Assembly: GCA_002449305.1 (NCBI GenBank)
Contig: DKDI01000034.1
Location: 1 to 64,000 of the forward strand
DNA length: 64,000 nt
Direction of reading: 5' to 3'
Source: Treponema sp. UBA6852
Lineage (GTDB): Bacteria > Spirochaetota > Spirochaetia > Treponematales > Treponemataceae
Shown here: in pieces, positions 31,898 to 38,444 of the stretch
Layout: every line of letters begins with the position of its first letter
How positions within the stretch are numbered: the first letter of the stretch is position 1
Notes under the pieces: model-generated
Seen by the model: the letters and a program-made list of their open reading frames with translations, nothing else
Database searches by the model: none
What the model was told of the DNA's origin: nothing
Translations under genes and position numbers: made by a program

Positions 31898-32827
31898 CTA
31901 TTTTGCAGTGCGGACAACGCGGAAGCCATAGTCGTCGGAGCAGTTGTCTGGGTAGATGCCGACCCGAAAGGCAAGTTGCACGTAGGTGTCGAAGTATTGC
32001 CAAGCCCCACCGCGCTGAATGCGTTCAGAACCAGAAGCCGAACCTGAGTTTGGAGTGTCGCTTGATATGCTTCCGTCTCTTCTATCCCAGCACCATTCCC
32101 ATACATTTCCGCTCATGTCGTAAAGTCCGTAGCCGTTTTTATTCTTGGTCTTTACATCTCTTGTTCCTTTTGTATTCCTTGCATACCATGCTACCTTGTC
32201 TGTATTGTCGCTTCCAGCATACTCGTAGCTTTCGCCGCCACGCGCAGCCCATTCCCATTCTGCCTCTGTAGGAAGACGGTAGCCGTCCGCTTCAAAGTCG
32301 CATGTCGCGGCATTCCATTTACTGTCACTTGAAGCCGGAACTGTTCCCCATTCGCTTGGGTCTGTTTTTCCGTCAATTGAATAGCAAGGGGTTAAGCTTT
32401 CTTTTATAGAAAGCGTATTGCAGTACACAAGCGCGTCATACCAGTTGATATTGTTCACAGGGTTGTTTTTTACATTGTCATCACCTGTAAGCTCATTTCC
32501 GTCCTTGTCATAAGCATCGGCTTCGCTTGGGTCGCTGCCCATGACAGTCTTGTATTCTGCCCTCGTTACCTCATGGTCGCTCATATAGAACGAGGCAACT
32601 TCAAGTTTACGTCCGCTTACGAATACTTTTGATTCTGGCGTCCAGTTTTCTGTTCCGTCAATCGAAGCGGCAGGAATTTTTACAAAGTTTTCAGAAACCT
32701 GCCCGCTGCTACTAGCGCCGCTTTCAGAACAATTATTTGAGTCATCATCATCACTGCTGCATCCTGCAAACGAAAATGCCAAAGCAAAAACCGCAAATAT
32801 AGACAAAATCTTAGTAATCTTTTTCAT
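31898..32827 (-). CDS. Surface lipoprotein with FGE-sulfatase (C-type-lectin fold) domain and DGR-like variable end
   Basis: 309 aa. The lipoprotein signal peptide ends in the lipobox FAGC (C22), followed by a Ser/Asp linker. From residue 45 comes the formylglycine-generating-enzyme/SUMF1-like domain (FYMSDHEVTRAEY, YRLPTEAEWEWAARGG, YDMSGNVWEWCWD, RGGAW...GFRVVR). T. denticola TvpA, a diversity-generating-retroelement target, has this fold and arrangement. Residues 277-303 are encoded by 27 codons, 19 ending in C, in runs such as TAC-TTC-GAC-ACC-TAC, unlike the A/T-ending codons of the rest. This is what mutation of AAC template codons leaves. AAGGG lies 7 nt before ATG. The promoter contains poly-G(8). 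A ligand-binding surface role is inferred; the protein is unlikely to be an enzyme. Confidence 0.88.
   Translation of the reverse strand: MKKITKILSIFAVFALAFSFAGCSSDDDDSNNCSESGASSSGQVSENFVKIPAASIDGTENWTPESKVFVSGRKLEVASFYMSDHEVTRAEYKTVMGSDPSEADAYDKDGNELTGDDNVKNNPVNNINWYDALVYCNTLSIKESLTPCYSIDGKTDPSEWGTVPASSDSKWNAATCDFEADGYRLPTEAEWEWAARGGESYEYAGSDNTDKVAWYARNTKGTRDVKTKNKNGYGLYDMSGNVWEWCWDRRDGSISSDTPNSGSASGSERIQRGGAWQYFDTYVQLAFRVGIYPDNCSDDYGFRVVRTAK
31919..31999 (-). other. Putative DGR variable region (VR)
   Basis: 27 codons between TGG and GTT-GTC, GC-richer than their surroundings. At 15 positions in two clusters the codon is NNC with N drawn from all bases (TAC, TTC, GAC, ACC, GTC, GGC, ATC, AAC, TGC, TCC), as expected from adenine mutagenesis of AAC. 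The invariant GGC-TTC-CGC end and the following GC-rich codons could serve as the homing-initiation site. No template repeat or reverse transcriptase is in this window. Confidence 0.65.
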
Positions 32828-32875
32828 AAACTTGCCCTTAAAAAGGAATTCTGCTAAAAAAATTCAGCAACGCTC

Positions 32876-32902
32876 ATTTTACCCCCCCCTAAGTTTTGTC
32901 AA
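32876..32902 (-). promoter_or_regulatory. Poly-G(8) promoter of the variable lipoprotein
   Basis: On the minus strand, TTGACA (32897-32902), a 15-nt spacer ending in eight G (32882-32889), and TAAAAT (32876-32881). Slippage to 9-10 G would give the optimal 16-17 nt spacer. In T. pallidum, poly-G tracts in promoters of surface proteins switch expression in this way. Confidence 0.75.
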
Positions 32903-33023
32903 GTACTTTTGAAAATTTTTGAATAAAAAAACAAAACTTGCCTTTTTAGTAAATTTCAAGTATTATTTTTTAGAAGGCTTCTATTTTTTAGGAGTTTTCC
33001 ACACACACAAACCGAGGTATTTT

Positions 33024-33194
33024 ATGGCTTACAAAATTTCATCGGAATGCATCAACTGCGGAGCGTGCGAAGGCGAATGTCCTTCAGAAGCAATCAGCGA
33101 AGTAAACGACAAGCGTCAGATTAATGCTGACAATTGCGTAAGCTGCGGATCATGCGCTTCTGTATGTCCAGTTGGAGCAATTTCAGAAGAGTAA
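33024..33194 (+). CDS. 2[4Fe-4S] ferredoxin
   Basis: 56 aa. Two CxxCxxCxxxCP cluster motifs (CINCGACEGECP and CVSCGSCASVCP) fill the protein, typical of clostridial-type ferredoxin, a low-potential electron carrier for anaerobic metabolism. The start is ATG at 33024, preceded by GAGG; a longer upstream frame is not supported. It stands alone behind a divergent intergenic region and is closed by a terminator. Confidence 0.96.
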   Translation: MAYKISSECINCGACEGECPSEAISEVNDKRQINADNCVSCGSCASVCPVGAISEE

Positions 33195-33219
33195 CAGCCA
33201 AAAGCTGTTAAAACACAAG

Positions 33220-33257
33220 GCTGTTCAGGAACATTTTCTTGAGCAGCTCTTTTTTTT
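33220..33257 (+). terminator. Terminator after ferredoxin, abutting the next start codon
   Basis: A 12-bp stem (GCTGTTCAGGAA with TTCTTGAGCAGC, including G-T pairs) followed by TCTTTTTTTT, whose last T is directly before the ATG at 33258. Confidence 0.8.
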
Positions 33258-34145
33258 ATGAAGAAAAAACTTTTTTTTATTCTAGGAACATTTTTTTCAC
33301 TTTTTTACGTGCAGGCTCAAAGTTTTCCGCAAATTCCGTCCTTGGAATCGCGCGACTTTCTTTTTTCCCAGTATCAGCAGGAAGTCCAGCAGTGCCAGAA
33401 AGATTTTTTCAAGTCAAACACAAGTGTTCCAACTTTCTATTCATACAAAGCAAAAAAAGGCGACACAATTTTCACCGTGGCGGCAAGATGCAGCGTCTGG
33501 CAGGAAGCTTTGTCAACCGCAAATTCAATAGAAAACAGCGCAGAACTTCTTGAAGGCAAAACAATAGTTCTTCCTTCCGCAAACGGACTTTTTATCCCTG
33601 AATCCCCTGCCACTTCCATTGAATTTTTGCTTGCAAGCGAGCATAAAGAAAGAATCTTTCAAGAATCTTTTGCAAAATACAAAATAAACGGAAGATTTTT
33701 CTATTTTATTCCCGGCGAAAGATTCAGTCCGGCTGAACGTGCATATTTTTTAAATCCTGGAATGTCAATGCCGCTAGAAAAAAGCATTCTTACTTCCGGC
33801 TACGGAAAAAGACAAAGCCCCATAACCGGCAGATGGCAGTTTCACAAAGGAATTGACCTTGCAGCTCCGGAGGGAACAACTGTATTTGCCTGCAAGACTG
33901 GAACTGTAAAATCCGTGGAAAGAGGAAACAGAATCTACGGAAACCACATCATAATTTCCCACGCAGGCGGAATGGAAAGCACCTACGCACATCTTTCAGA
34001 AATCCTAGTTGAAGAAGGAGAGGCGGTTTCAACAGGGCAGAAAATCGGCAAAGTCGGAACAACAGGACTTTCAACAGGTCCGCACCTTCACTTTGAAATA
34101 AAGCAGAACGGCTCTTCATTAAATCCCGGAAAATACTTAAAATAA
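33258..34145 (+). CDS. Periplasmic LysM/M23 peptidase
   Basis: 295 aa. After a signal peptide (KKKLFFILGTFFSLFYVQAQ), a LysM-like segment (YKAKKGDTIFTVAARCSV, about residues 57-105) can bind peptidoglycan. The C-terminal M23 LytM domain carries the zinc motifs HKGIDLAAP (HxxxD) and HLHFE, with an upstream H in IIISHAGG. It should cut peptide cross-links in murein. The start has no ribosome-binding site because a terminator's T run ends at the ATG; readthrough or an A/U-rich entry site would be needed. A possible partner is the following PEGA-like gene, 47 nt downstream. Confidence 0.9.
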   Translation: MKKKLFFILGTFFSLFYVQAQSFPQIPSLESRDFLFSQYQQEVQQCQKDFFKSNTSVPTFYSYKAKKGDTIFTVAARCSVWQEALSTANSIENSAELLEGKTIVLPSANGLFIPESPATSIEFLLASEHKERIFQESFAKYKINGRFFYFIPGERFSPAERAYFLNPGMSMPLEKSILTSGYGKRQSPITGRWQFHKGIDLAAPEGTTVFACKTGTVKSVERGNRIYGNHIIISHAGGMESTYAHLSEILVEEGEAVSTGQKIGKVGTTGLSTGPHLHFEIKQNGSSLNPGKYLK

Positions 34146-34157
34146 AAGAAATTACAC

Positions 34158-34186
34158 TAGAAATATAGAAGATTTAAGATTATAAT
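34158..34186 (+). promoter_or_regulatory. Promoter of the 34193 gene (leaderless geometry)
   Basis: TATAAT (34181-34186) lies 6 nt before ATG; the -35 is weak (TAGAAA, 34158-34163) at 17-nt spacing. Confidence 0.5.
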
Positions 34187-34192
34187 ATCAAC

Positions 34193-35197
34193 ATGAAATC
34201 TTGCATTGGCAGGAAAAACAAAAAAGTTTTCTCTTTGATGCTTTTGGCTTTATGCGGAATTTTTATGTTAAAAGCCGAGCCTTTCCGTGTGCGCAAGACA
34301 AATTTAATAAGCATAGACTCACTGTTTGAAAAAAAATCAGTTGAAGCCGGTGTAAACGATGCAATTGTAATAAAGCTTCCAGAAGACAAAACTTTTATAG
34401 AAGGAATTGAAATTTCAATAAAAGTTCCAAAAATAGTCGCTGAATGGCGGGACTCCGTTGCCTGGTCGTTGTATTCAGGAATTTCACCAGTTCCAGATGC
34501 CAAGCTTATTGACTATAACGGAACAAGAGCGGAAGTCGGAACGTTCGGTGAAAGTCTAAGTTTTAATATAAAAGTTCCAACAAAGAAAAACCACTCAATA
34601 AAAAACGATGCATATTCGTACATGGCGCAGATGATTCCTGCAAATGCCGACGGATTTTTGTTTTTTAGGCTTCAGCTTGCAATGAAAGGTTCAAGCGATT
34701 CCATTTCAAAGTCAAAATTCAGCGTGTGCGCATATCCGATTCTTTCAAATGAAGGGAAAATTTCTCTTGCCATAAATTCAGCGGAAGACGAGGAAGCAAA
34801 GGAATTCACAGTTTTTGTTGACGGCAAGCAGTCGGAGCTTGGAAAAAAAGACATTCTTGTTCCAACAGGAAGCCACAACATAAACATTGTAAGCGACTCT
34901 TACCGCAATGAAGTGCGCACAGTAAGCGTTGAGCAGGCAAAAACTTCAAATATTGAAATTTCACTTAGGGAAATAAAGCCAATAATCAGGCTTATTGCTC
35001 CAGAAGGCACAAAGATAACATTCGACAATAACGAATACACAGCTCCAGTAGAACAGTTCTACACAACGAGCGGCGACCACACCGTAAAATTCATTGTGGG
35101 TGATTACGAAATAACAAAGGCAGTTTCCGCATTGGACGGCCGAAGCTACAACATTTCGCTAAACATTGACGCGATTATTGAAGAAACAGATGAATAA
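34193..35197 (+). CDS. Exported PEGA-like protein of unknown function
   Basis: 334 aa. A positively charged start (MKSCIGRKNKKVF) and hydrophobic stretch form a signal peptide cut near LKAEPF. The mature part is beta-rich, and its second half resembles PEGA-type surface repeats (KEFTVFVDGKQSELGKKDILVPTGSHNI; APEGTKITFDNNEYTAP). Such domains bind or decorate envelope or flagellar structures. There is no lipobox, so it is periplasmic or loosely attached. It uses a -10 box 6 nt from ATG. Repeat array 2 follows its stop by about 40 bp. Confidence 0.65.
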   Translation: MKSCIGRKNKKVFSLMLLALCGIFMLKAEPFRVRKTNLISIDSLFEKKSVEAGVNDAIVIKLPEDKTFIEGIEISIKVPKIVAEWRDSVAWSLYSGISPVPDAKLIDYNGTRAEVGTFGESLSFNIKVPTKKNHSIKNDAYSYMAQMIPANADGFLFFRLQLAMKGSSDSISKSKFSVCAYPILSNEGKISLAINSAEDEEAKEFTVFVDGKQSELGKKDILVPTGSHNINIVSDSYRNEVRTVSVEQAKTSNIEISLREIKPIIRLIAPEGTKITFDNNEYTAPVEQFYTTSGDHTVKFIVGDYEITKAVSALDGRSYNISLNIDAIIEETDE

Positions 35198-35234
35198 ATC
35201 CTCTGACAATATTTTTAAATGCATAAAAACAAAA

Positions 35235-35406
35235 GGAATACTTCCTAAGAGGCTAAGTAAGTATCCATAAGAGCCTTAGGAAGTATCGCTCAGGGGCTTA
35301 GGAAGTATTCCTCAGGGGCTTAGAAAGTATCCCTCAGGGGCTTAGGAAGTATCCCTCAGGGTCTTAGGAAGTATCCCTCAGGGTCTTAGGAAGTATCCCT
35401 TCAGAA
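35235..35406. repeat. Intergenic direct-repeat array 2 (seven 22-nt units plus inverted copy)
   Basis: Units start at 35253, 35275, 35297, 35319, 35341, 35363 and 35385, exactly 22 nt apart, with consensus cttaggaagtatccctcagg plus two variable bases. An inverted part-copy, ggaatacttcctaag, lies at 35235-35249. Units near the middle are almost identical and the outer ones diverge. There are no unique spacers. On the minus strand, TACTTCCTAAGACCCTGA is similar to TACTTGCAAGACCCCCTGA in array 1. Confidence 0.92.
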
Positions 35407-35469
35407 ATTAGATTCAACAAATAATCAAACAGTAAAAAAACAATTCAAGAAAAATGGAATGCGCTCCGA

Positions 35470-35565
35470 TATATAAATTACCAGGTGTTCAATTTATCCC
35501 CTCCCACCCATTGGAGCCTGGATGCCAAAAGGCATGGCCGGTGTAAAAGCCGGTCTTTTTATTTT
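35470..35565 (+). ncRNA. Candidate structured small RNA
   Basis: About 90 nt between array 2 and the trpR-like promoter. The pairings ATAAATT (35473-35479) with AATTTAT (35491-35497), and CCAGG (35481-35485) with CCTGG (35517-35521), interlock as a pseudoknot. They are followed by the hairpin ATGCC-AAAA-GGCAT and a terminator stem GGCCGG/CCGGTC with T run at 35536-35565. It ends before the next gene's own promoter, so it looks like an independent transcript. No known RNA family is recognised. Confidence 0.4.
35536..35565 (+). terminator. Terminator of the candidate small RNA
   Basis: 6-bp GC stem with 8-nt loop followed by CTTTTTATTTT. Confidence 0.65.
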
Positions 35566-35574
35566 AAAGACAGT

Positions 35575-35603
35575 TTGCTTTTTTAATGCAATTGGATTAT
35601 CAT
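35575..35603 (+). promoter_or_regulatory. Promoter of the TrpR-like gene
   Basis: TTGCTT (35575-35580), 17-nt spacer, TATCAT (35598-35603); AGAGG follows as ribosome-binding site. Confidence 0.5.
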
Positions 35604-35619
35604 TCTTTTAGAGGTAAAA

Positions 35620-35922
35620 ATGCCAGAAACAAAAAACAGCCAGAGCGATCAGATTAAAGAAATATGCATGCTTCTTTCAAAAATTCAGGACGAAAATCTT
35701 ATATTTGATTTTTTCGGCTGTCTTTTTACAAAGTCTGAATTAAAGGATTTTTCCAAGAGATGGAGTCTTGTAAAGGAACTTGACGAAGGAACAACCCAGC
35801 GCGAAATTGCAAAAAAATACAATTTGTCTTTATGCAATATAACAAGAGGTTCGAGGGAAATGAAAAAGGAAAATTCAGCGTTCCAAAAAGTTCTTGCCCT
35901 CTTGAAATCGCTGAATAGTTAA
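35620..35922 (+). CDS. TrpR/YerC-family repressor
   Basis: 100 aa, all helical, matching the Trp-repressor superfamily. The helix-turn-helix reads TTQREIAKKYNLSLCNITRGSREMK; ITRGSxxxK is the classical recognition-helix region of TrpR. It may be a true tryptophan-responsive repressor or a YerC/YecD relative. No tryptophan biosynthesis or uptake gene is in the window and no trp-operator-like palindrome is obvious upstream. It has its own promoter and is followed by a palindromic repeat. Confidence 0.85.
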   Translation: MPETKNSQSDQIKEICMLLSKIQDENLIFDFFGCLFTKSELKDFSKRWSLVKELDEGTTQREIAKKYNLSLCNITRGSREMKKENSAFQKVLALLKSLNS

Positions 35923-35945
35923 TCGAATGCCGAATTTTTTATTTT

Positions 35946-36019
35946 ACTGTCATTATCGGGCTTGACCCGATAATCTAAATTTTAGAACAGATTCCCGTGT
36001 CAAGCACGGGAATGACAGT
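35946..36019. repeat. Palindromic (MITE/REP-like) repeat element
   Basis: 74 bp. Outer 9-bp inverted repeats (ACTGTCATT/AATGACAGT) enclose two hairpins, ATTATCGGG-cttga-CCCGATAAT and ATTCCCGTG-tcaa-GCACGGGAAT. Similar GTCATTCCCG elements are scattered in many bacterial genomes. It lies between convergent genes and may also act as a bidirectional transcription stop. Confidence 0.8.
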
Positions 36020-36059
36020 TAAGAATCCGTTTTTATTAAAATGGCTTCTTAATTTTTCT

Positions 36060-36773
36060 CTAGTTTTTGTTTATAATTTTTGTCTGGACCTTTCCTGTTG
36101 CAATTTCAATAAAGCGCACAAAAAGTGAAACCTTGTTGTCTTCGTTCAAGTTTTCCCAGATTGAATTTGCCGTTTCTTCTATAGAAGTTCCGTCCAATTC
36201 CAAAATCTCAGGCTCGCCTTCAAAGCTAGGAAGCGGATTTCCGTTCTGCATATAGGTGTGAATGTAGCGGCCGATTCCTGCGCGCGGATTTTCAAAGTCA
36301 AAAGTGTATCTGTTTACAGAAGATTCGTTTCCGCAGTCGCTCTTTAAAATCGACATTGAAAAATTAAAGTTTCCGTTTTCAACTTCAAGCAAAGCTGAAA
36401 TGCGCGGTGTAAAATTCGGAGAATCTGGCTCAAACCTTCTTGACTGCAAGGATTTTTCAAAGCTAAGTCCGTTTTTAAGCCCATCATAAACTGTGTCTGT
36501 CTGGTCGCCGTTTGTTACAATTGTCTTGGAGCCAAGAACTTTTACAGGCGCGTAGATTATAAGGCTTGGGTCTGTAAGTTTTGAAGGATCAAATGCCTGA
36601 GTGCGGATTCCGTCTCCGTCCTCCACAAAAATTCTATTGCGGCTGTTTTCGCTTCTTCCCATAATCCAGTAGGCAGAAACCGCGTATTTTCCGTCAGCAG
36701 ATTTTCCTACAATAATTCCGCGTCCTGGATATTCATTTTTAGAAAGAGCTTCTTTCAATGTTTTTTGAATCAT
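36060..36773 (-). CDS. IMP cyclohydrolase-like protein (PurO type)
   Basis: 237 aa. The sequence matches the IMP_cyclohyd family, with YPGRGIIVGKSADGKYAVSAYWIMGRSENSRNR at the N-terminus (residues 15-47) and a central RFEPDSPNFTPRIS. Archaeal PurO closes the ring of FAICAR to make IMP, the last purine step. Bacteria normally use PurH, so a PurO-type enzyme here could replace or supplement the PurH cyclohydrolase domain, or act on a related substrate. No other pur gene is adjacent. The gene is transcribed alone. Confidence 0.8.
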   Translation of the reverse strand: MIQKTLKEALSKNEYPGRGIIVGKSADGKYAVSAYWIMGRSENSRNRIFVEDGDGIRTQAFDPSKLTDPSLIIYAPVKVLGSKTIVTNGDQTDTVYDGLKNGLSFEKSLQSRRFEPDSPNFTPRISALLEVENGNFNFSMSILKSDCGNESSVNRYTFDFENPRAGIGRYIHTYMQNGNPLPSFEGEPEILELDGTSIEETANSIWENLNEDNKVSLFVRFIEIATGKVQTKIINKN

Positions 36774-36837
36774 AATTCCTCCGAATAAAATAAGTATAGC
36801 ATGAAAGTGAAAGTTTGTGTATTGAAAGGCAAAATGT

Positions 36838-36853
36838 GTAGAAAAGTTTCTAC
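36838..36853. promoter_or_regulatory. Operator-like inverted repeat upstream of the foldase promoter
   Basis: GTAGAAA-ag-TTTCTAC, perfect 7-bp arms, ending 1-2 nt before the -35 box at 36855. Confidence 0.4.
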
Positions 36854-36854
36854 A

Positions 36855-36883
36855 TTGACACTTGCATTTTACAATGATAAAAT
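36855..36883 (+). promoter_or_regulatory. Promoter of the PpiD-like gene
   Basis: TTGACA (36855-36860), 17-nt spacer, TAAAAT (36878-36883); near consensus. Confidence 0.75.
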
Positions 36884-36925
36884 AGTTTTTACTTCTATTT
36901 ATATATAAAAAGGATGAATCTTCTT

Positions 36926-38443
36926 ATGGATCAAGAAAACAAAATCACTGAACAGAAAACAAAAAAAGACAGTTCAAAAATCGGAGCTGTAATCATACTT
37001 GTAATTTCGGCGCTGGTATTTCTTCCCTTTGGAGCGAGCGCAGTTTTTCAGTCAATCTTTAACAAGCAGAAGGCAAGCACTTTCGGTTCTTACAACGGAA
37101 AAAACATAACTTATGAGCCAGGCTCAAACTTCTATACTGCAGTTTCAAATCTTGCGCAGTCATATCAGGCTAGCGGCTACAAAGTTGACGAAAATTCTTA
37201 TTACCGCATTATGAGCGAAGCCTTTTATCAGACTGTAATCAACATGGCGTTCACTGATTCAGTAAAAAAATCAGGCTACATAGTTCCAAAAGAAGCTGTA
37301 AACAGATTTGTAATTGAAAAATTCACAGATCCTTCAACAGGAAAATTCTCACAGAAAGCTTACAATCAGACAAGCGCAGTTGATCTTGAAAAACTAAGAA
37401 AAGACATTGAAAGCAAACTTGTTTACAAACGCTATTTCTATGATTTATTCGGGACTGGCAATGAAGTTTCTTTCAACGGAACTTCATTGTACGGACTTAA
37501 AAGAAGCGGCGCGGAAAAGAAATTTCTTGCTTCAATGGGAGCAGAAAAACATTCATTTGACGCAGTTGCATTCAGCACTTCAAATTTTCCAAAAGAAGAA
37601 GCTGTAAAATTCGGAAAAGAAAACGCTGAGAAATTCATTAAATACGACCTTTCTGTAATCACAGTTGACGATGAGCAGGAAGCAAAGGCGCTTTTAAAGC
37701 AGATAAATGGAAACGAAATTACATTTGCAGATGCCGCAAGTGAAAAATCCCAGAAATATTATTCTGACGCAGATGGAAAAAATGCAGGAGCTTACCGCTA
37801 CCAGATTGAAAATATGCTTGACAACGTGGATTCGCTTGCAGAGCTTGAAAAACTTCAGAAAGATGAAATCAGCGCAGTTATAAAAACAAAACGCGGATAT
37901 TCAATATTCAAATGTGATGGTTCTGTAGCGGCAGCGGACTTTGAAGACAGCGCAGTTCAGGATGCAGTTCTTGACTATATAAATTCAAATGAAAAAAGCT
38001 ACATTGAAAATTATTTCCTTGAGATTGCGGAAAACTTTGTTTCAGAAGCCGCTATTTCAAATTTTGACAGCGCGTGCAAAAAGTTCAATGTGGAAAAATC
38101 AGAAGTTCAGCCTTTCCCTGTAAACTACGGAAGCTCAAGCATTTATTCTTCTGTTTCTGAAACTGGACCTCTTGCAAGAATCGCTTCAAATGAAGATGCA
38201 TACAAGACAGCATTTTCTTTAAAGCAGGACGAAATCAGCTCGCCGTTTATTCTTGGCTCAAATGTCGTTGTTCTTAAGTGCACAGGAATTCAAACTGATG
38301 AAGTGGAAGATGCAAGCGAAACTGAAATCCGCAATGCAGATTTGAATACAGCAAATTCCGCTCTTTTTGCAAGTCCAAAAGTTGTAGACAATTTCTTTGC
38401 AACTTACATTACTCTTATGAGTGAAAACAAAAACAGGAAATAA
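36926..38443 (+). CDS. PpiD/SurA-like membrane-anchored foldase
   Basis: About 505 aa. A short cytoplasmic N-terminus is followed by one transmembrane helix (IGAVIILVISALVFLPFGAS), a SurA-N-like helical chaperone domain and a parvulin-like region near residues 210-330 (ANALLK-type start, then DEISAVIKTKRGYSIFKCDG). It probably helps fold exported proteins at the inner-membrane/periplasm interface; rotamase activity is uncertain since parvulin motifs are weak. Start chosen at 36926 (MDQENKITEQ), with AAGGA upstream; the ATG at 36914 overlaps that site. It has a near-consensus promoter with a palindrome ahead of it. The Maf-type gene starts at its end. Confidence 0.82.
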   Translation: MDQENKITEQKTKKDSSKIGAVIILVISALVFLPFGASAVFQSIFNKQKASTFGSYNGKNITYEPGSNFYTAVSNLAQSYQASGYKVDENSYYRIMSEAFYQTVINMAFTDSVKKSGYIVPKEAVNRFVIEKFTDPSTGKFSQKAYNQTSAVDLEKLRKDIESKLVYKRYFYDLFGTGNEVSFNGTSLYGLKRSGAEKKFLASMGAEKHSFDAVAFSTSNFPKEEAVKFGKENAEKFIKYDLSVITVDDEQEAKALLKQINGNEITFADAASEKSQKYYSDADGKNAGAYRYQIENMLDNVDSLAELEKLQKDEISAVIKTKRGYSIFKCDGSVAAADFEDSAVQDAVLDYINSNEKSYIENYFLEIAENFVSEAAISNFDSACKKFNVEKSEVQPFPVNYGSSSIYSSVSETGPLARIASNEDAYKTAFSLKQDEISSPFILGSNVVVLKCTGIQTDEVEDASETEIRNADLNTANSALFASPKVVDNFFATYITLMSENKNRK

Positions 38444-38444
38444 A

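Noticed and set aside
31783..32106. Overlapping 107-aa frame across the repeat array and variable region
   Set aside because: It is a shadow in another frame of the lipoprotein gene and translates the repeats; no ribosome-binding site.
32919..33194. A 91-aa N-terminally extended ferredoxin
   Set aside because: The extension is hydrophobic, AT-rich non-coding sequence; the GAGG-supported ATG at 33024 gives the standard 56-aa protein.
35235..35406. CRISPR array
   Set aside because: The 22-nt units are contiguous with no unique spacers, and no cas gene is present.
35470..35565. Signal-recognition-particle or 6S RNA
   Set aside because: The SRP core (GGAAGCAGCC-type) and the 6S central bubble are absent.
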